From Cricetomys ansorgei (Eukaryota; Chordata; Mammalia; Rodentia; Nesomyidae): a DNA stretch of 64,000 bases. Numbering within the stretch: position 1 is the stretch's first letter; each line of letters begins with the position of its first letter. The notes under the pieces are model-generated. The model searched no databases. It saw nothing but the letters and a program-made list of their open reading frames with translations, and was not told the origin of the DNA. The DNA lies in assembly GCA_026225945.1 (NCBI GenBank), contig JAMJFZ010001262.1, positions 744,001 to 808,000 of the forward strand, given 5' to 3'. A program made the position numbers and the translations under genes. This document shows positions 20,084 to 32,120 of this stretch, one piece after another.

Positions 20084-22844
20084 TGGTAAGGTGACACTCC
20101 ATGCTTTGCTGCCTCTTAAATTTGTCTTATTGCATACTATCATCATTATGTAAGTGAAAAATAAGGCTTTGGTCTTGAGTCCCTCCCCCATGCCCATTTG
20201 CCTATTATGAGATTGTGGAATTAGTCTGTTTTAATAGACCTTAAATAAAAGTATTACCATAAGAAGGCCTTGAATCCACTTTATGCCATTGTCAAAATCT
20301 TCAAGACTGAGGCAGAAGATTAAATGCCAGGTGTCATTTAGCTGTACTTTCAAAAGTGTGATTGGTTACAATTTATTTGCAACTTGGAAGACCTATCTTT
20401 CTGGGTTGAACTAAGTAGTAAGATATGAGTGGGCTATTAATTGGTTTAATGACCATTCTGATTGTACAGCAACTGAATGAGTGCCTTTCAATCTAGTAGT
20501 ACTTAAAAAGGTTGGAGAGCACGCATCTTTTCAGGAGTCTTTCTCCATTGTATAAACCTTAGAGCAGGATATACTTCAGATTGTGACAAAATGAACTAGT
20601 TGAGGATAAGGTACATTCTTCAAAATGTGGAAATAATGGAATTAGGCAATTTTACTTGCCAGTGAGTTTCATCTTTGAATATTGATTGAGTACACAACCT
20701 TATTTAGAATCTCTGAAATAATATATAATGAAATGTTGGTGAGTAGTGGGTGAATTTGTATGGGAATTTGGGGTCACTTAATCACATAATACTCTTGGCT
20801 GAGTATGTGAGTCTAGACACTAGATAGAACAGTGTATGGGCTTCAGGGTTAAGATTTGTGATGTAGAACAAGGTTGGCACTTTTATCTTGATGGTTGGTA
20901 TTTAAACTTTCTATCCAGTACATGAACATAAATTTATATAGCAATAAGAGGGAGCACTGTTTATACATACTAATGATTCCTTTTTATATTGACATTGGTC
21001 AGGTCTAGACCATCCAGTAAAGTAGTTGGCTGACTTAGTTTCACATTAAAAAAATCAAGTTAGAAATAAGAAAAGCCTCCTTTTGGGTTTTCTTTGCTTC
21101 TCTTTTGTTTTGATTCCTATAAAATAAGTAATTTTAAGTGTACCTTATTTTAAGTATATACTTTATAAACAACACAGCTGTGTTGTACAAGTTAGGATAG
21201 AAGAGAATTTATTAACAGGTTATGTATAATTTCTGTTCCTGTAGAATTTTGAAATATTTGGTCTCTTGAGAGAAAATTAACAGTCTTTGTTCTTAGGATG
21301 GGTGAGTTTGAGTGATTACATGTTTATTGGTTTAAGTGGATTTGTAGAATGTAGAAAACCTATAGTAGAAGAATAAAATTACTTTTTAAAAATTTATTTT
21401 TAGAGACTGCATTTTCATCATACTTGGTTTTTGTTGTCATTGTAAAATATCGTTTTTATCTGTATTTAAATTAAGAACTTTTGCCCATTTCCATTTCCTT
21501 CAACTTTATAGTCATAGTGACAGTAATAGCTTTTAATAGTGGTTATGGTTATCAGTAATGCTCTTATTATTCTGGCTTGTCCTCACTTTTTCTGGCCAGG
21601 GAAGCTTCAATATATGCCATATTGATGAGGACAACCATTACTTCTTAAATTAGTATCTTAATTTATAAGAATAATGTACTCATTTTTGTGTATCAATCTC
21701 TTAAACCTGTAGTTTTCTTTTTAAAGGTGTATTAGAAAATCCTAACAAGCTCTACTTGTCTGGAAATTGCTAATGAAAAATAGATGTATACTGCTGTGGT
21801 GGTGTTTAAATGTAAAAATATTTATTTTTACTTAGTTATGAAGTAATTATACATATTTACATTTATGTAAAGTATTTGCTATGTAAGATTTTATTTTCTC
21901 AAAAATTTCTACATTTAAATAGCAGTGAAATTTGAAGAGTTACCAAAATTAGGACATTAGTAGTATGTAGTTGTCTGAAAAGATGGTATATTATTTTTAA
22001 AACATTTTAATAAAGTATAAGGCTCTTATTTGTAAAAGATCTATTATTAGTAAATGATGGGTGTTCATTTATTTGTTGAATTTAAAGCTTTTGTTTCAGG
22101 AACACATACTTGAGATGGGTTAATTAGGGACTGTTTCTTTGTTATGTCTCAGAGCAAATGTTAAATACATGTTTTCTATGAAGATTATTTTTACTTTATG
22201 GCAAAATACATTTTTTAGTTACTTCTCCAGTAATAGGAAGGATCTGTCTACTTTAAACAGTACTGTGTGAATATTATTAGCTTTGGGCTGAGTTCAAGAA
22301 TCCAAATGACTCAGATTTATTGTCTGTTTTGTTATGAAGAAATATCGGAAGAAGCCTTATTTCCTTAATGCTGAACTGATTGTTTTTGCGTTAATTTAAT
22401 ATTTATTAATATTTGTTAATATGAAAGAGCAGTATCTGTGAGTGAGATTGTTTTGCAGTGTTAGAAGTAGACAGTATTAACTAAAGATTGACCTAGTACA
22501 AATATGTTATAAGCTACAGGTATTTTATAGAGGACATAGAGTTGTGAACTTCTAGGCTAAGTGCTAAACTAAAAATCAAATGGTGGTGAACCAGATTAAG
22601 TAGACCTTATTTGTATCTTTAAGCATATGAAATGTTTTTATTAATATTTAGTGACTACGATGCTTCTTAAATTAGAATCAGAAAAATCTTTGTTGAAATT
22701 CACTTGATACAAAATCAGTTATTTCTCCCTCTTGGTCAGTTTATTGTAGACAGTTTAAGAAAGCCATTTTCATGTTGTTGCGTGAATTTTACAGCTTTGT
22801 TAGAAATTCAATTTAATATTTACCTAAAGTATCTAAGATCTTAG

Positions 22845-23030
22845 TTAATTTTTGAGGCAGGGTCTCATGTATCCAGACTGGCCTGAACTTGTTATGTAGC
22901 CTAGGATGATCTTGAACTTCTGATCTCTCCACTATTAAATGCTGGGGTTACAGTTGTGTACCACCGGACCTGGTTGATGTGCTTTACATGCCACACCAGC
23001 ACTCTGCTTTCTAGGCTGCATCCCCAGGCA
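22845..23030 (-). repeat. B4-type composite SINE
   Basis: Reverse B1 part ('ctgatctctccactattaaa', 'gctggggttacagttgtgta') joined to a reverse ID part ending 'ctgcatccccaggc'. Confidence 0.7.
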
Positions 23031-23689
23031 CAAGAGTCTTTTAATTAGCAGATAATGACTTGTAATAATATATTTATTTAATTAGCAAATAATCAGTTAC
23101 TTATTTAAAATTTTTAAGTATTGTTGTTTTTTTTGGTTCTTAATATCCAAAGTGTGATATGAAAACAAGAGTACTACTATTTAAGGGGAAATAATCAGCC
23201 AGAGAGGGGCACGAGAAGGGCAGGGGAAGAGTGGGATGAGTTAGAACAAAGTATAATGAACACATGTATGAAAATGTAATGAAACACATTATGTTGGATT
23301 TAAATTTAAGGAGTTACTTTAAAGTAAAAGAGAGCTTGGCTACAGCCATTGTCTCCCATGCATGTACTCTCAATCCCTCATTTAATCCCCAGTTCTCCCC
23401 GCCCCCCCCCACCATAGAAACAAAATTTACTCATCTCTTGTTTTTTTACAACTGAGGAAGAAAAGCAATTCCTAGTAACTCTTAGGTTTCTTAATGTAGA
23501 GTTTATCCAAGAGAATGGGCACTTTCAGTCCTGAAGTTTATTATTGAGAAAGAATATTGAGTAATCGCTTGTATCAGTGCCAGCTTGGTTGTGGTACTCT
23601 GAGCCCAGGACAGAAAGCTAAGATACGACATTGGGATTTAGTTTGTTTTGATTTATGGCATTTATAAGGTAATTCTTTAAATTTACTTT

Positions 23690-23870
23690 TATTTTTTAAA
23701 TTTGTGTGTAAGGTGATTTTATAAAGTTAAATTTTGGTGTCTGATGTATGTGAGTAAGGGCATACTTGTGGAGGTCAGAGGACAACGTTCAGGTGTTGGT
23801 TCTTTCAGGACTTAAACTTGTCAGCTTTTACCTGCAGAGCCATCTATCTTGATGGTCCTTTAAGATAATC
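23690..23870 (-). repeat. B3-type SINE
   Basis: 'gtggaggtcagaggacaacg' and 'cctgcagagccatctatctt'. Confidence 0.75.
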
Positions 23871-23874
23871 TTTT

Positions 23875-24390
23875 TCTTTTCTTTTCTGTTGTTTCCTTTC
23901 CTTTTCTTTTTTATTTGAGATGGGTTTCTCTGTGTAATCCTAGCTGTCATAAAACTTGCTATGTAGACCAGGCTGGTCTCAAACTCATAAGATACCTGCC
24001 TCCCTCTACTTCCTGAACCTGTAAGATAAATTTTAAGTTCATATAATTACATTGTTAAACATTTTATCTGTAAGCATTTTTAAAAATTGATGTTGTTTGG
24101 CTATTTTATTCTTTTAAGAGGTTAATTTTTTTTTTTTTTAAAGACACAATCTCTCTATATTGCCCTGGATGTCCTGAATCTGCCTGTTTCAGCCTCCTGA
24201 GTGCCAGGAGGATTAAAGAACCCCCACACTCAGTTATTTACTTTTTATTTTTTATTTTTTGACAAGGTCTTGATGTAGCCCTTTCTGGCTTGGAACTTGT
24301 TATGTGGATCTTCCTGTCTGCACCTCTGCTTCTGCTTCTTTCCTCCAGAGTGCTGGAGTGATAGGCATGTGTTACCACACCCAGACTCAA
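23875..24390 (-). repeat. Three consecutive B1 SINE copies
   Basis: Reverse B1 units at about 23,875-24,020 ('gtagaccaggctggtctcaa'), 24,122-24,235 (decayed) and 24,250-24,390 ('agtgctggagtgataggcat'), each with a T-rich head. Confidence 0.75.
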
Positions 24391-25555
24391 AGGATATGTT
24401 ACAGCATAAATTTTATTTAAAACTTAAGTTTACCCTACTAAGTTCAAAGGTTAAATAACTCTCTAATTTTTTTCTCACTGGTATAAAAATGAGATGAACA
24501 AACAAAATGGGTATTTGGTGTTAATAACCACTACCATTTAGGGTAGTGTCACAAAATGAAAACAGCTTTGAGGGGGTGCTCCCCTCACACTTTTCTTTTA
24601 TTGAAAATAGATTTTTTTTTCATGCAGTATGTTCTGATACAGCTTTAATTTTTTCATAGGTTCACAGAAAAGGAGAATGGATATAAGGAAGATATGTAAC
24701 TCTTCTAATAGTTTTGTTTTCTTTGTTTACACACTAATAAATGTAACTTGTAACAAGATTTAAAGGGTCTTAGTGTGACTAACTTCAGTGACTGGAACTA
24801 CTATTCTTTAGTAGCCATGAATTGATAGGGATTTGGGGTTGGTCAAATACATAGATAATGTTCATCCATAAAATAAGATTGCATTATTTGGAATTATTTT
24901 CTGCTGTTTGTTTTAGAGCAAAGCTGCCTGATTGGTTGATAAGCCTTCACCTAACATTGTTGAAGGCTAGACAACAGATGAATTTGAATAGTTCCTCTTT
25001 TCCTGGCACTAAGGATATAGAGATAGGGAAGATTGTCTCCAGCTTGAGGGAGCTATTCCAGGTATAAAACCTGTTTCACACAAAATCTTCTCAACTTTCT
25101 TATCTTCCTAAAGAATATATTATTTATATTTTAATGACTAGTTTATAATAATAATAAACAATGTGTCAAAGTATAAACTGGTCTTCTAAAATAATATTGT
25201 CAGGTTTTTTGTGTGTATGACCAACAAACTGCCCTCAGGAGGTTACATATCCCCAAATAGTTTGCACAGATTTTTAAGTTTGAAAGTTGAGAAGGCTTAA
25301 AGGTTCCTGAAAGTTTAGTGGTGTTTTTATTGAGTGGGGGATATATATATTAATGACTTTAGAAAATTTGCAGAATGATGAGGGTATGCCAGTGGTTACA
25401 AAAAAGAAAAAAGGTAGGGAGGAGGAAAAAGAACCCTTGTGTCCCCCAAAGGATTTGTGTATTAGAGTATTATTAGTATCAAGCCAGGGTAACTTGATAG
25501 ATTATCAAGATTAGAGAAACTTGACTGTGAGCCATATATGTATGTATGCGTACTA
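24391..25555. other. Unique intron sequence
   Basis: AT-rich; no repeat or exon recognised. The 69-codon ORF at 24,858-25,067 has no splice context or domain. Confidence 0.3.
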
Positions 25556-25740
25556 TGTGTGTGTGTGAGAGAGAGAGAGGGAGAGGGAGAGAGTTACCTA
25601 TATGGAGGTGATAAGAGAGTGTCAGATCCAATGGGCTGGATTTGCAGGGAGTTGTGAACTACCTGAATGGGTTCTAGGAATTGAACTTTGGTCTTCTGCA
25701 AGATGAGCAAGTTCCACTCAAAGTCATCTATCTAACCTCT
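25556..25740 (-). repeat. (GT)/(GA) run and B3-type SINE
   Basis: TG and GA runs at 25,556-25,596 precede a decayed reverse B3 ('ggaattgaactttggtcttc'). Confidence 0.65.
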
Positions 25741-25854
25741 TCCCTTGTGTTTTAACTGATAGTTGGGAAAATGTGCAGAGCTGACATTTTCCCAACATCC
25801 CTTTTAGCCAGAGAGATGAGAAAATGAGACAAAAATACTTACTTTTCCATTAGC

Positions 25855-26005
25855 AGACATCAGTCTTTCTTTGTAGCCCACGCCTAAGTATTGGGATGGC
25901 AAGCATGCACCACCACCCCTGTTCTATGTGGTGCTGGGGATCAAACCTAGAACCTCCTTTATATTAGGCAAGCACTCTATTGAGCTACCTACATCCAGCC
26001 CCAGC
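25855..26005 (-). repeat. B4-type SINE (B1 + ID)
   Basis: 'aagcatgcaccaccacccct' then reverse ID 'gtgctggggatcaaacctag' and 'aggcaagcactctattgagc'. Confidence 0.7.
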
Positions 26006-26285
26006 TCTTTGCCTTTGAATTGATCATAAAAGCAGCCTCAGTCTTCCAGGTTTTTGGTTTTGTTTGATTAATAGCATCTACTTTTAAAGTTCCCTTCAGG
26101 TTGATAGTGGCATACATTGGGAAAAGTATAGAAATTAAAACTTTTTTATTTTAGAATCAAAACATTATTTATGCTTAGGATTTCTATATAATATCTTATT
26201 AATAAGGAAGTTACTACCGATATCCCCCCCAAAAAAAACAAAGACCAGAATGTTATTTTTTTTTAATTTCTTTTTATTTATATTG

Positions 26286-26299
26286 TCTCTGTCTTTCTT

Positions 26300-26355
<56 letters not shown>
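26286..26355. repeat. (CT)n microsatellite
   Basis: About 24 uninterrupted CT units after a CTTT-rich lead, followed by a short GT run. Likely length-polymorphic. Confidence 0.95.
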
Positions 26356-26356
<1 letters not shown>

Positions 26357-26439
26357 TGTGTGCGCATGTATGTGCGTGCTCTCTCTCCAGCCCTCAATGT
26401 TATTTTTTAATTAAAAATTTAATTTCAAGGTAATTGTAG

Positions 26440-26930
26440 ATTTTATAAATAGTTGTAAAAAAGGATTCGGAGAGATTTCATTTCTCCTTTAACGTATTGA
26501 TAACATCTTACAATATGTACAATGGTAGCATCTTACAAAATTGTAACATAGTGTGACAACCAGAATATTGACATTGACATAATGCAACCAACTTAACTTA
26601 GCTTTCCCATTGCAGAATTGTGATACAGCTAGAATGCTGATATTGATATAACACATGTTTTTTTCAGAGTCCCCATTTTACTTGTACGCCTTTATTGTGT
26701 GCATTTCTTACCATATGTGTGGGTACTTTTTCCACCATCACAGTTAGAATCAGAAAAATTCTATCACAAGGATGCTTGGTATTTTCCTCTTATGTAACTG
26801 TGCCCACTTCTTTCTTCCCTTGACATATCTGTTCTCCATTTCTACAATTTATTATTTTAAGAATGTTATATAAATGAAATTTCACAGTATGTAATCTTTT
26901 GGGACTGAATTTTAAATTTTAAGATTTGAT
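26440..26930 (+). repeat. Ancient LINE-1 fragment (L1M type)
   Basis: Sections such as 'gaatattgacattgacataa', 'tatcacaaggatgcttggta' and 'gaatgttatataaatgaaat' match the well-known 3' part of old mammalian L1M elements. Confidence 0.7.
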
Positions 26931-26934
26931 TATG

Positions 26935-27225
26935 TGTTGAGGGTGGGGCCTCAGTTTTGCATGTGTGTGGAGTGCCCAAAGAGACCAGAGGTATCAGAGC
27001 CTCATGAAGCTGTAGTTACAGACAATTGCGTGCTGCCTGGCATGGATGCTGAAGACTGAACTCAGGTCCTTATAAGTATGTGCTTTTAACTGCTGACCCA
27101 CGCAGCTCTTGAAGACAGGATCTCACTCTGTACTTCATGCTAGCTTTGAATTCAAGGAAATCCTTCTATCTCATCCTCCTGAGTGCTGGAATTACTGGCC
27201 AGAGCTACTATGCCAGGAATAAGAC
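26935..27225 (-). repeat. B3-type SINE followed by B1
   Basis: Reverse B3 to about 27,110 ('gctgaagactgaactcaggt') and a reverse B1 after it ('cctcctgagtgctggaatta'). Confidence 0.75.
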
Positions 27226-27374
27226 TGACTTTTTAAAAACTTAGTATAATTCCATTAAGATTCTTCTAGCTTGATGCATGAATGTTTTCATACTTCATTC
27301 CTTTATATTGCTGAAAATACCCAATTTAATGTTTTATTTACATTTGGGAACTATGATACAGACTGTGCAGTTTC

Positions 27375-27600
27375 AGATTTTACCCTTTTTTCTCCCCAGC
27401 CTCCAAGACTGTATATGTATGTATTGTGTATACCAGGCTAGCCTTGAACTTCTGTATCTATCATCAAGATGACCTTAAGTTTCTGAGTCTTCTTAGTTCT
27501 GGGATATAGGCATCCACCAACAGTCGTGGTGTATTGATGATGGAGATCAAACCTATGATTGTCTTCCTGCTAGGCAAGCACTCTGCTGAGCTCTAGCCTC
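27375..27600 (-). repeat. B4-type SINE
   Basis: 'accaggctagccttgaactt' B1 part and 'aggcaagcactctgctgagc' ID part. Confidence 0.7.
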
Positions 27601-27807
27601 AGTTCTTTGCCTTTTGACATGATCTTAAAAGCAGCCTTTCTTGGTCTTGCCAGTTTTTCCTACTGGAAAGTGTGCGTGTGTGTGTGTTGTTCTTTTATTT
27701 TTGTTGTTTTTGTTTTTAATATTTGATTTAATGTTTGTTTATATATTTATCTTTATATAAACACAAGCTTTTGCTTATGTTTATATTCACTTGTATTAAA
27801 AAATAAA

Positions 27808-27950
27808 AGTTGGCTAGGTGGTGGTGGCACTCGCCTTTAAATCCCAGGACTCTCTTGAGTTCGAGGCCAACCTTCTCTAAAGAGCAAGTTTCCAGATAGC
27901 CAGGGCTACACAGAGAAACCCTGTCTTGAAAAATCAAAAAAGTAAAAAAT
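27808..27950 (+). repeat. B1 SINE
   Basis: 'ggctaggtggtggtggcact' through 'cacagagaaaccctgtcttg'. Confidence 0.85.
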
Positions 27951-28359
27951 AAAAACAATAATAAAAGAATGAATTTGTTCTTGTAAGTTTTGCTGGTTTC
28001 TTTGTTTGAAGGTACCATTTCAGGCAGAAGTACTTAGAACTTATACCATTTAACATTAGCTCAATACTCCTGTGTTCACTTGGTTTCTAGGTCTATTCTG
28101 GATAGCAGGTTTTGTGAAGACATTTATTCTTTCTTGGACCTCAGATTTGCCAGACATCTCATGGTATTTCCTTTTATATTATTTTTTATTGGCTGCTATT
28201 CTCCATGTGTTTTGTATATATCTGACTTGCCAGTTGGTGTTGCCAGGTTTTTTGACTCAAACATAAAAGTTTGGAGTAATTGTTTGGATTGTGTTGAAAT
28301 TCCCCTTTTATACCTGTTTATGACTTACTACATTAGCTTTCCCTCTCTTTGTTTGCCTT

Positions 28360-28582
28360 TCTTTTCTTTTCTGTGGTACTGTTGATTGAATCCAGAGCCT
28401 TGCACATGTTAGGGAAGTGGTCGTCTCCCATTGAACTATACATCTTTAGCCCTTTGTTTTTCAAGACAAATTCTTACTATGTAGTGCAAGCAGGTTTTGA
28501 ACTTCCTGTGTAGCCCAAACTGACCTTAAATTCATGATTCTCTTGTCTTGGTCTCCCTTCTGCTAGGATTACCATTACACTC

Positions 28583-28584
<2 letters not shown>
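28360..28584 (-). repeat. B4-type SINE
   Basis: Reverse ID ('gattgaatccagagccttgc') then a reverse B1-like part ('gtagcccaaactgaccttaa'). Confidence 0.65.

Positions 28585-28637
<53 letters not shown>
28585..28637. repeat. (TG)n microsatellite
   Basis: About 26 TG units, continuing into TA/CG alternation (tacgtacgtacatgcatg) that could favour Z-DNA. Confidence 0.95.
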
Positions 28638-28641
<4 letters not shown>

Positions 28642-28659
28642 CATACGTACGTACATGCA

Positions 28660-28920
28660 TGTTTGTGTTTTGTTTTTGATACAGTGTCTTTTTCTTTAGC
28701 TCATGGCTGGCCTGGAACTTGAAAGTAGTCCTGTCTCAGCTTCCTGAGTGCTGACATTACCCACATACCAAATTATTCTTTTGTTTGTTTGTTTGTTTGT
28801 TTGTTTGTTTTTTGAGACAGGGTTTCTGTGTTGTAACTCTGGCGGTCCTGGAACTCATTCTGTAGACCAGGCTGGCCCAAGTGCTGGGATTAAAGGCATG
28901 TGCCACCACTGCCCAGCTAA
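28660..28920 (-). repeat. Two B1 SINEs with a (TTTG)n run
   Basis: A decayed reverse B1 to about 28,765. A second, younger copy is headed by (TTTG)n at 28,782-28,810 ('tgtagaccaggctggcccaa'). Confidence 0.8.
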
Positions 28921-30009
28921 AACTTATTTTATACTAATGGAGATAGTGAAATAGTTTCCATTTTACAGTCTTAGGATGATATATGAATGAATTGCTGAGA
29001 TCTTCCCTCTAAAATGAATCTTGGAGTCTTCTGTATCACAAGTGATTACGTGTTTTTATTCTGTAGATGAGTGTTTTTAGAGAGATGCAGTTCTAGGTAT
29101 GTTATTTGGTAGCTTTTGCTGTATAAGATGATAGTTCATTTGGATAGTGAGGCTAGAACTGAGTTTCATCTAATTGATTCACCAACTCTTTGTGGAGTAC
29201 TATTATGTTCCAGACACAGCAAAAGGCACACAAATAGAAGCCGTTGCCTGAAATAGGCTAATTGCAAGCTTTTCATTACTATTTGTTTACTTATTTTCAT
29301 TGCTATTTACAACAGATCAGGTATATTTAGTTAAGATTGTATATTTGTATTTAAAAGAATATACAATTAATTATATATCAAATATATTGCTTTAGATTAG
29401 AAATATTACCCCACTAAATCAAAAATATGCATAATGGCTTGATATTTGCCTTCTGCTTTTTTCCTCTGGTAAACAGTTACACAATTAAATGTAATATTTA
29501 CCTGAAATTCATGACATTTTAGAAATCTTAAATAAAGATAAGCTGAACTGAGGAAAACATCTACCAAGGAAATGCTACCAATAGAGAAGATTGCTCTTTA
29601 AATTATAGTTTACTGCCTATTGTTAGGTTCAAGTCTTTATCATCTCAAGAAAATAAAGAACAGTAATGTTTCAGTAGAGCGCAAACACACATTGCTCAAA
29701 ATGCATTGCTTGCTTTTGCACATAAAATGTTATCATTTACTGTGCTAGTTAATAACTACAGCATTGTAAAGTAATTCTAAATAAGGTCTTGGGTATAGAA
29801 AAGAAGGTAGGACAGTGCTTTCTTGTGTTCAGTTGACCTTCATTGTCCTGAGGATAGTCTTTAATTGTGAAGCAAATTAGAAAACATGACATAAAGACCT
29901 TATTCTCAAGGTTTTAGAAGAGTCTCTTTAAATGAGAGTGAGTGTTTGTTATCTATGCATTGTTTTCTGATATAATAAGAGGAGTAATTCTTGTTTGTGG
30001 TTATTGGTT
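28921..30009. other. Unique AT-rich intron sequence
   Basis: No exon, repeat or RNA recognised. Confidence 0.3.
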
Positions 30010-30145
30010 ATTACCTGAAATGCTTAGAAGTCTTTCAGATTTTGAATATTTTCAGATTCTGTAATATTTATCCATTGAGCATCCCTAATCCAAAGATTTG
30101 AAGTCTTGAGTATATGTCATAGCATTTTTAGATGTCAGATTTTTT
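30010..30145. repeat. Ancient DNA-transposon fragment (MER/Tigger type)
   Basis: 'cagattttgaatattttcag' and 'tgagcatccctaatccaaag' recall palindromic mammalian DNA-transposon relics. The family name is uncertain. Confidence 0.5.
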
Positions 30146-31224
30146 TTTTAATTAGGAGTAAACAGCCTGTTTGTACATCGATTGCTAAATATGTATAACC
30201 ATTTCTTTGAAATCCTTTACATTCTTTATGCCATATTCTTAACAGAAACTTTGAGTTTAAATTCCTATTGGATAAAAGGGAGCCTGCTACTAGAGATTAA
30301 ATGACTTGTTTAGTCTTTAGTAACTTGTAGAGGCAGGTCCCAGAGTTTTGATGTAATTTCCTATTTTGGGTCTTTTATTGATTTATTTTTGTTTTAAGAT
30401 GGGCATCACGCAGTGTGTCCCGAGCTAGTCTCCAACTCTTAGGCTGCAGCAATTTAGCCTTTGGCGCAAGCAGCTAGTACTGCAGGCATTTATTTCCATG
30501 TCCTGTTTAGTTTTATATTACAATAATTTGAAATCTAGCTGCTTTCTTCCAGTTACACATGATTTAAAAATATGGACAAGTTTTCTTAGTCAAACTACTT
30601 TAATCATCTTATTTCCCGTTTGATAATTCTTCCACATAAGGTATGAACTCGGAATTTGTATCATCACTGAAATAGAAATTAAAGTAGGTATGCTGAAGCT
30701 TAGTTGTAAAAATTAAAAGTAAAATGTAAGAACTACGATTTGAGGAAACACTACTTTTCCTGATTTAAGGTATAACATTACAAAGACAAAATCCTAACTA
30801 TGCTCTTCTGTAGTTTATAAGATTGTTTATTATGTTCTTAAGATTAATTATGTCACTACAGAAGAGACTTTGAGTAGATATTTTATAAATAATACATGTA
30901 ACAAGTGCAGTTGGAGTGAATTTAGGTTAGAAAAGTTGATGTTGAACCTCAGAATCTTTTAGTTACTTCTGTAAATCTGTTTTTGTTTTGTTTTTTGTTA
31001 AATCACTATTTTCTCTACTAATTTTTTATTAAAGTACTAACTACAATTGAAGAAATTGAATTCTCCATGATATGATTTATGCAAATGAAATAATTTTTCC
31101 TGTATACATATATAAACAGTAGAACAGAATTGGCTGAAAACCTGGTCATTTCTTAAGCTGAGTAACCTAGGTTAAGTTAGTCTTTCCTAGTTTTTTGTAC
31201 CTTAGCGGTAAAATGGATATACCT
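30146..31224. other. Unique AT-rich intron sequence
   Basis: Nothing recognised apart from a weak B1-like patch at about 30,395-30,510. Confidence 0.3.
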
Positions 31225-31400
31225 ACCTTGGATTTTTGTCTTGTTTTGTTTTTTTGAGACAGGTCTCTCTATTATGTAACTCTGTCTGTTTTGGAATTCA
31301 CTATGTAGACCAGGCTGGCCTTGAACTCACAGAGATGTACTTGTCTTTGCCTCCTGAGTGCTGGGATTAAAGGTATGTCTCACCATGCCCAACTTGGAAT
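31225..31400 (-). repeat. B1 SINE
   Basis: 'gtagaccaggctggccttga' and 'gtgctgggattaaaggtatg'. Confidence 0.85.
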
Positions 31401-31654
31401 TGTGAAGATTAAATAGACTACTCATATAGAAAGTTAGTTTAGTGCTTAGTGTTCAACTTGTAAATAGATTGTTAACTCACTACTAAAGACTTGTTTTGGG
31501 ATATTTGTAGTATAAGAAATTCCATTTTGACTTTCAAAATAAACAATGTTTGCCAGTCATTCACTGGCTAGTGTGCCTTAGTAATTCTTCTTGTAGCATT
31601 CTAGGTTCATTCCCTAGAGAATATTCGATTCAGAACGTTTTTGTTTTCTTCTGT

Positions 31655-31735
31655 TCTTTAATGTGCTGGAGTTGAATCCAGGGCCTTGTGCACACCAAGC
31701 ACACATTCTCAGATTAGCTATACCTCTAGAAGCTT
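31655..31735 (-). repeat. ID-type SINE
   Basis: Reverse ID: 'tgaatccagggccttgtgca'. Confidence 0.6.
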
Positions 31736-31935
31736 CTCCTTTGGTCATAAACAGGCAACATAATCCAGGAAGAAAATGAAAAGGCTAACCTGTGAACACT
31801 TTTACATTTGTATTAGGACCTTAATAAAGGATTCTTTCTTAACTTACTTACCATTGTTTCAGTATAACTGGTTGTTGCTGTACTCTGCTAGTTAAGTTGG
31901 TTCTTAATTTTTTTGTTCCCGTGTCTTCTAAACAG

Positions 31936-32049
31936 GGTTTGTGGATGCACTTAGATGTTTGCAATGAGCACTGTGGCTGGCATGCCCCAGTATTTTGGAT
32001 ACCAATGCATAGGACTCCATAGTAATCGAATTTACCAGAGGCGAACGTC
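31936..32049 (+). other. Kmt2e: 5' UTR part of the start-codon exon, with two uORFs
   Basis: The exon begins after a TTCTTCTAAACAG acceptor. Its non-coding part holds an ORF from 31,945 (25 codons, stop 32,020-32,022) and a second from 31,955 (32 codons, stop 32,051-32,053). The second stop overlaps the main ATG as ATGA. Both first uAUGs have weak contexts (T at -3). An in-frame AUG at 31,964 in the second ORF has G at -3 and a better context. This arrangement suits leaky scanning or reinitiation control. Confidence 0.8.
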
Positions 32050-32053
32050 ATGA
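31955..32053 (+). CDS. Upstream ORF, 32 codons, ending on the Kmt2e start codon
   Basis: Reads MFAMSTVAGMPQYFGYQC..., ending RRTS, with TGA at 32,051-32,053 inside ATGA. It is in another frame from Kmt2e. Whether the peptide is made, or only translation of the ORF matters, is unknown. No domain is recognised. Length and position are typical of regulatory uORFs. Confidence 0.4.
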   Translation: MFAMSTVAGMPQYFGYQCIGLHSNRIYQRRTS

Positions 32054-32120
32054 GCATAGCGATCCCGTTGGGGGTTGATACAACAGAAACATCATACTCG
32101 GAAATGGCTGCAGGCTCAGA
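32050..32120 (+). CDS. Kmt2e: Kmt2e coding exon 1: start codon, residues 1-24
   Basis: ATG at 32,050 has G at -3, an adequate context, and opens MSIAIPLGVDTTETSYSEMAAGS. The exon ends TCAGA/GTAAGT, leaving two bases of codon 24. The start fits the known N-terminus of KMT2E. No signal peptide or domain lies here. The intron to the next coding exon is 9.0 kb. Confidence 0.95.

Larger units (their letters stand above)
18305..22844 (+). other. Kmt2e leader intron, mostly unique sequence
   Basis: GC-rich to about 18,660, then increasingly AT-rich. Little SINE content is seen between about 18,700 and 22,840, in contrast with both flanks. Such repeat-poor DNA beside a promoter often holds enhancers or leader exons. 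Two candidate small exons are listed separately. Confidence 0.5.

Noticed and set aside
25935..26005. tRNA-like sequence in ID elements
   Set aside because: ID and B2/B3 SINEs derive from tRNAs, but these copies have decayed arms and A-rich tails and are not tRNA genes.
28585..28637. Regular short repeats considered as a CRISPR-like array
   Set aside because: Plain dinucleotide microsatellite without spacers, in a mammalian intron.
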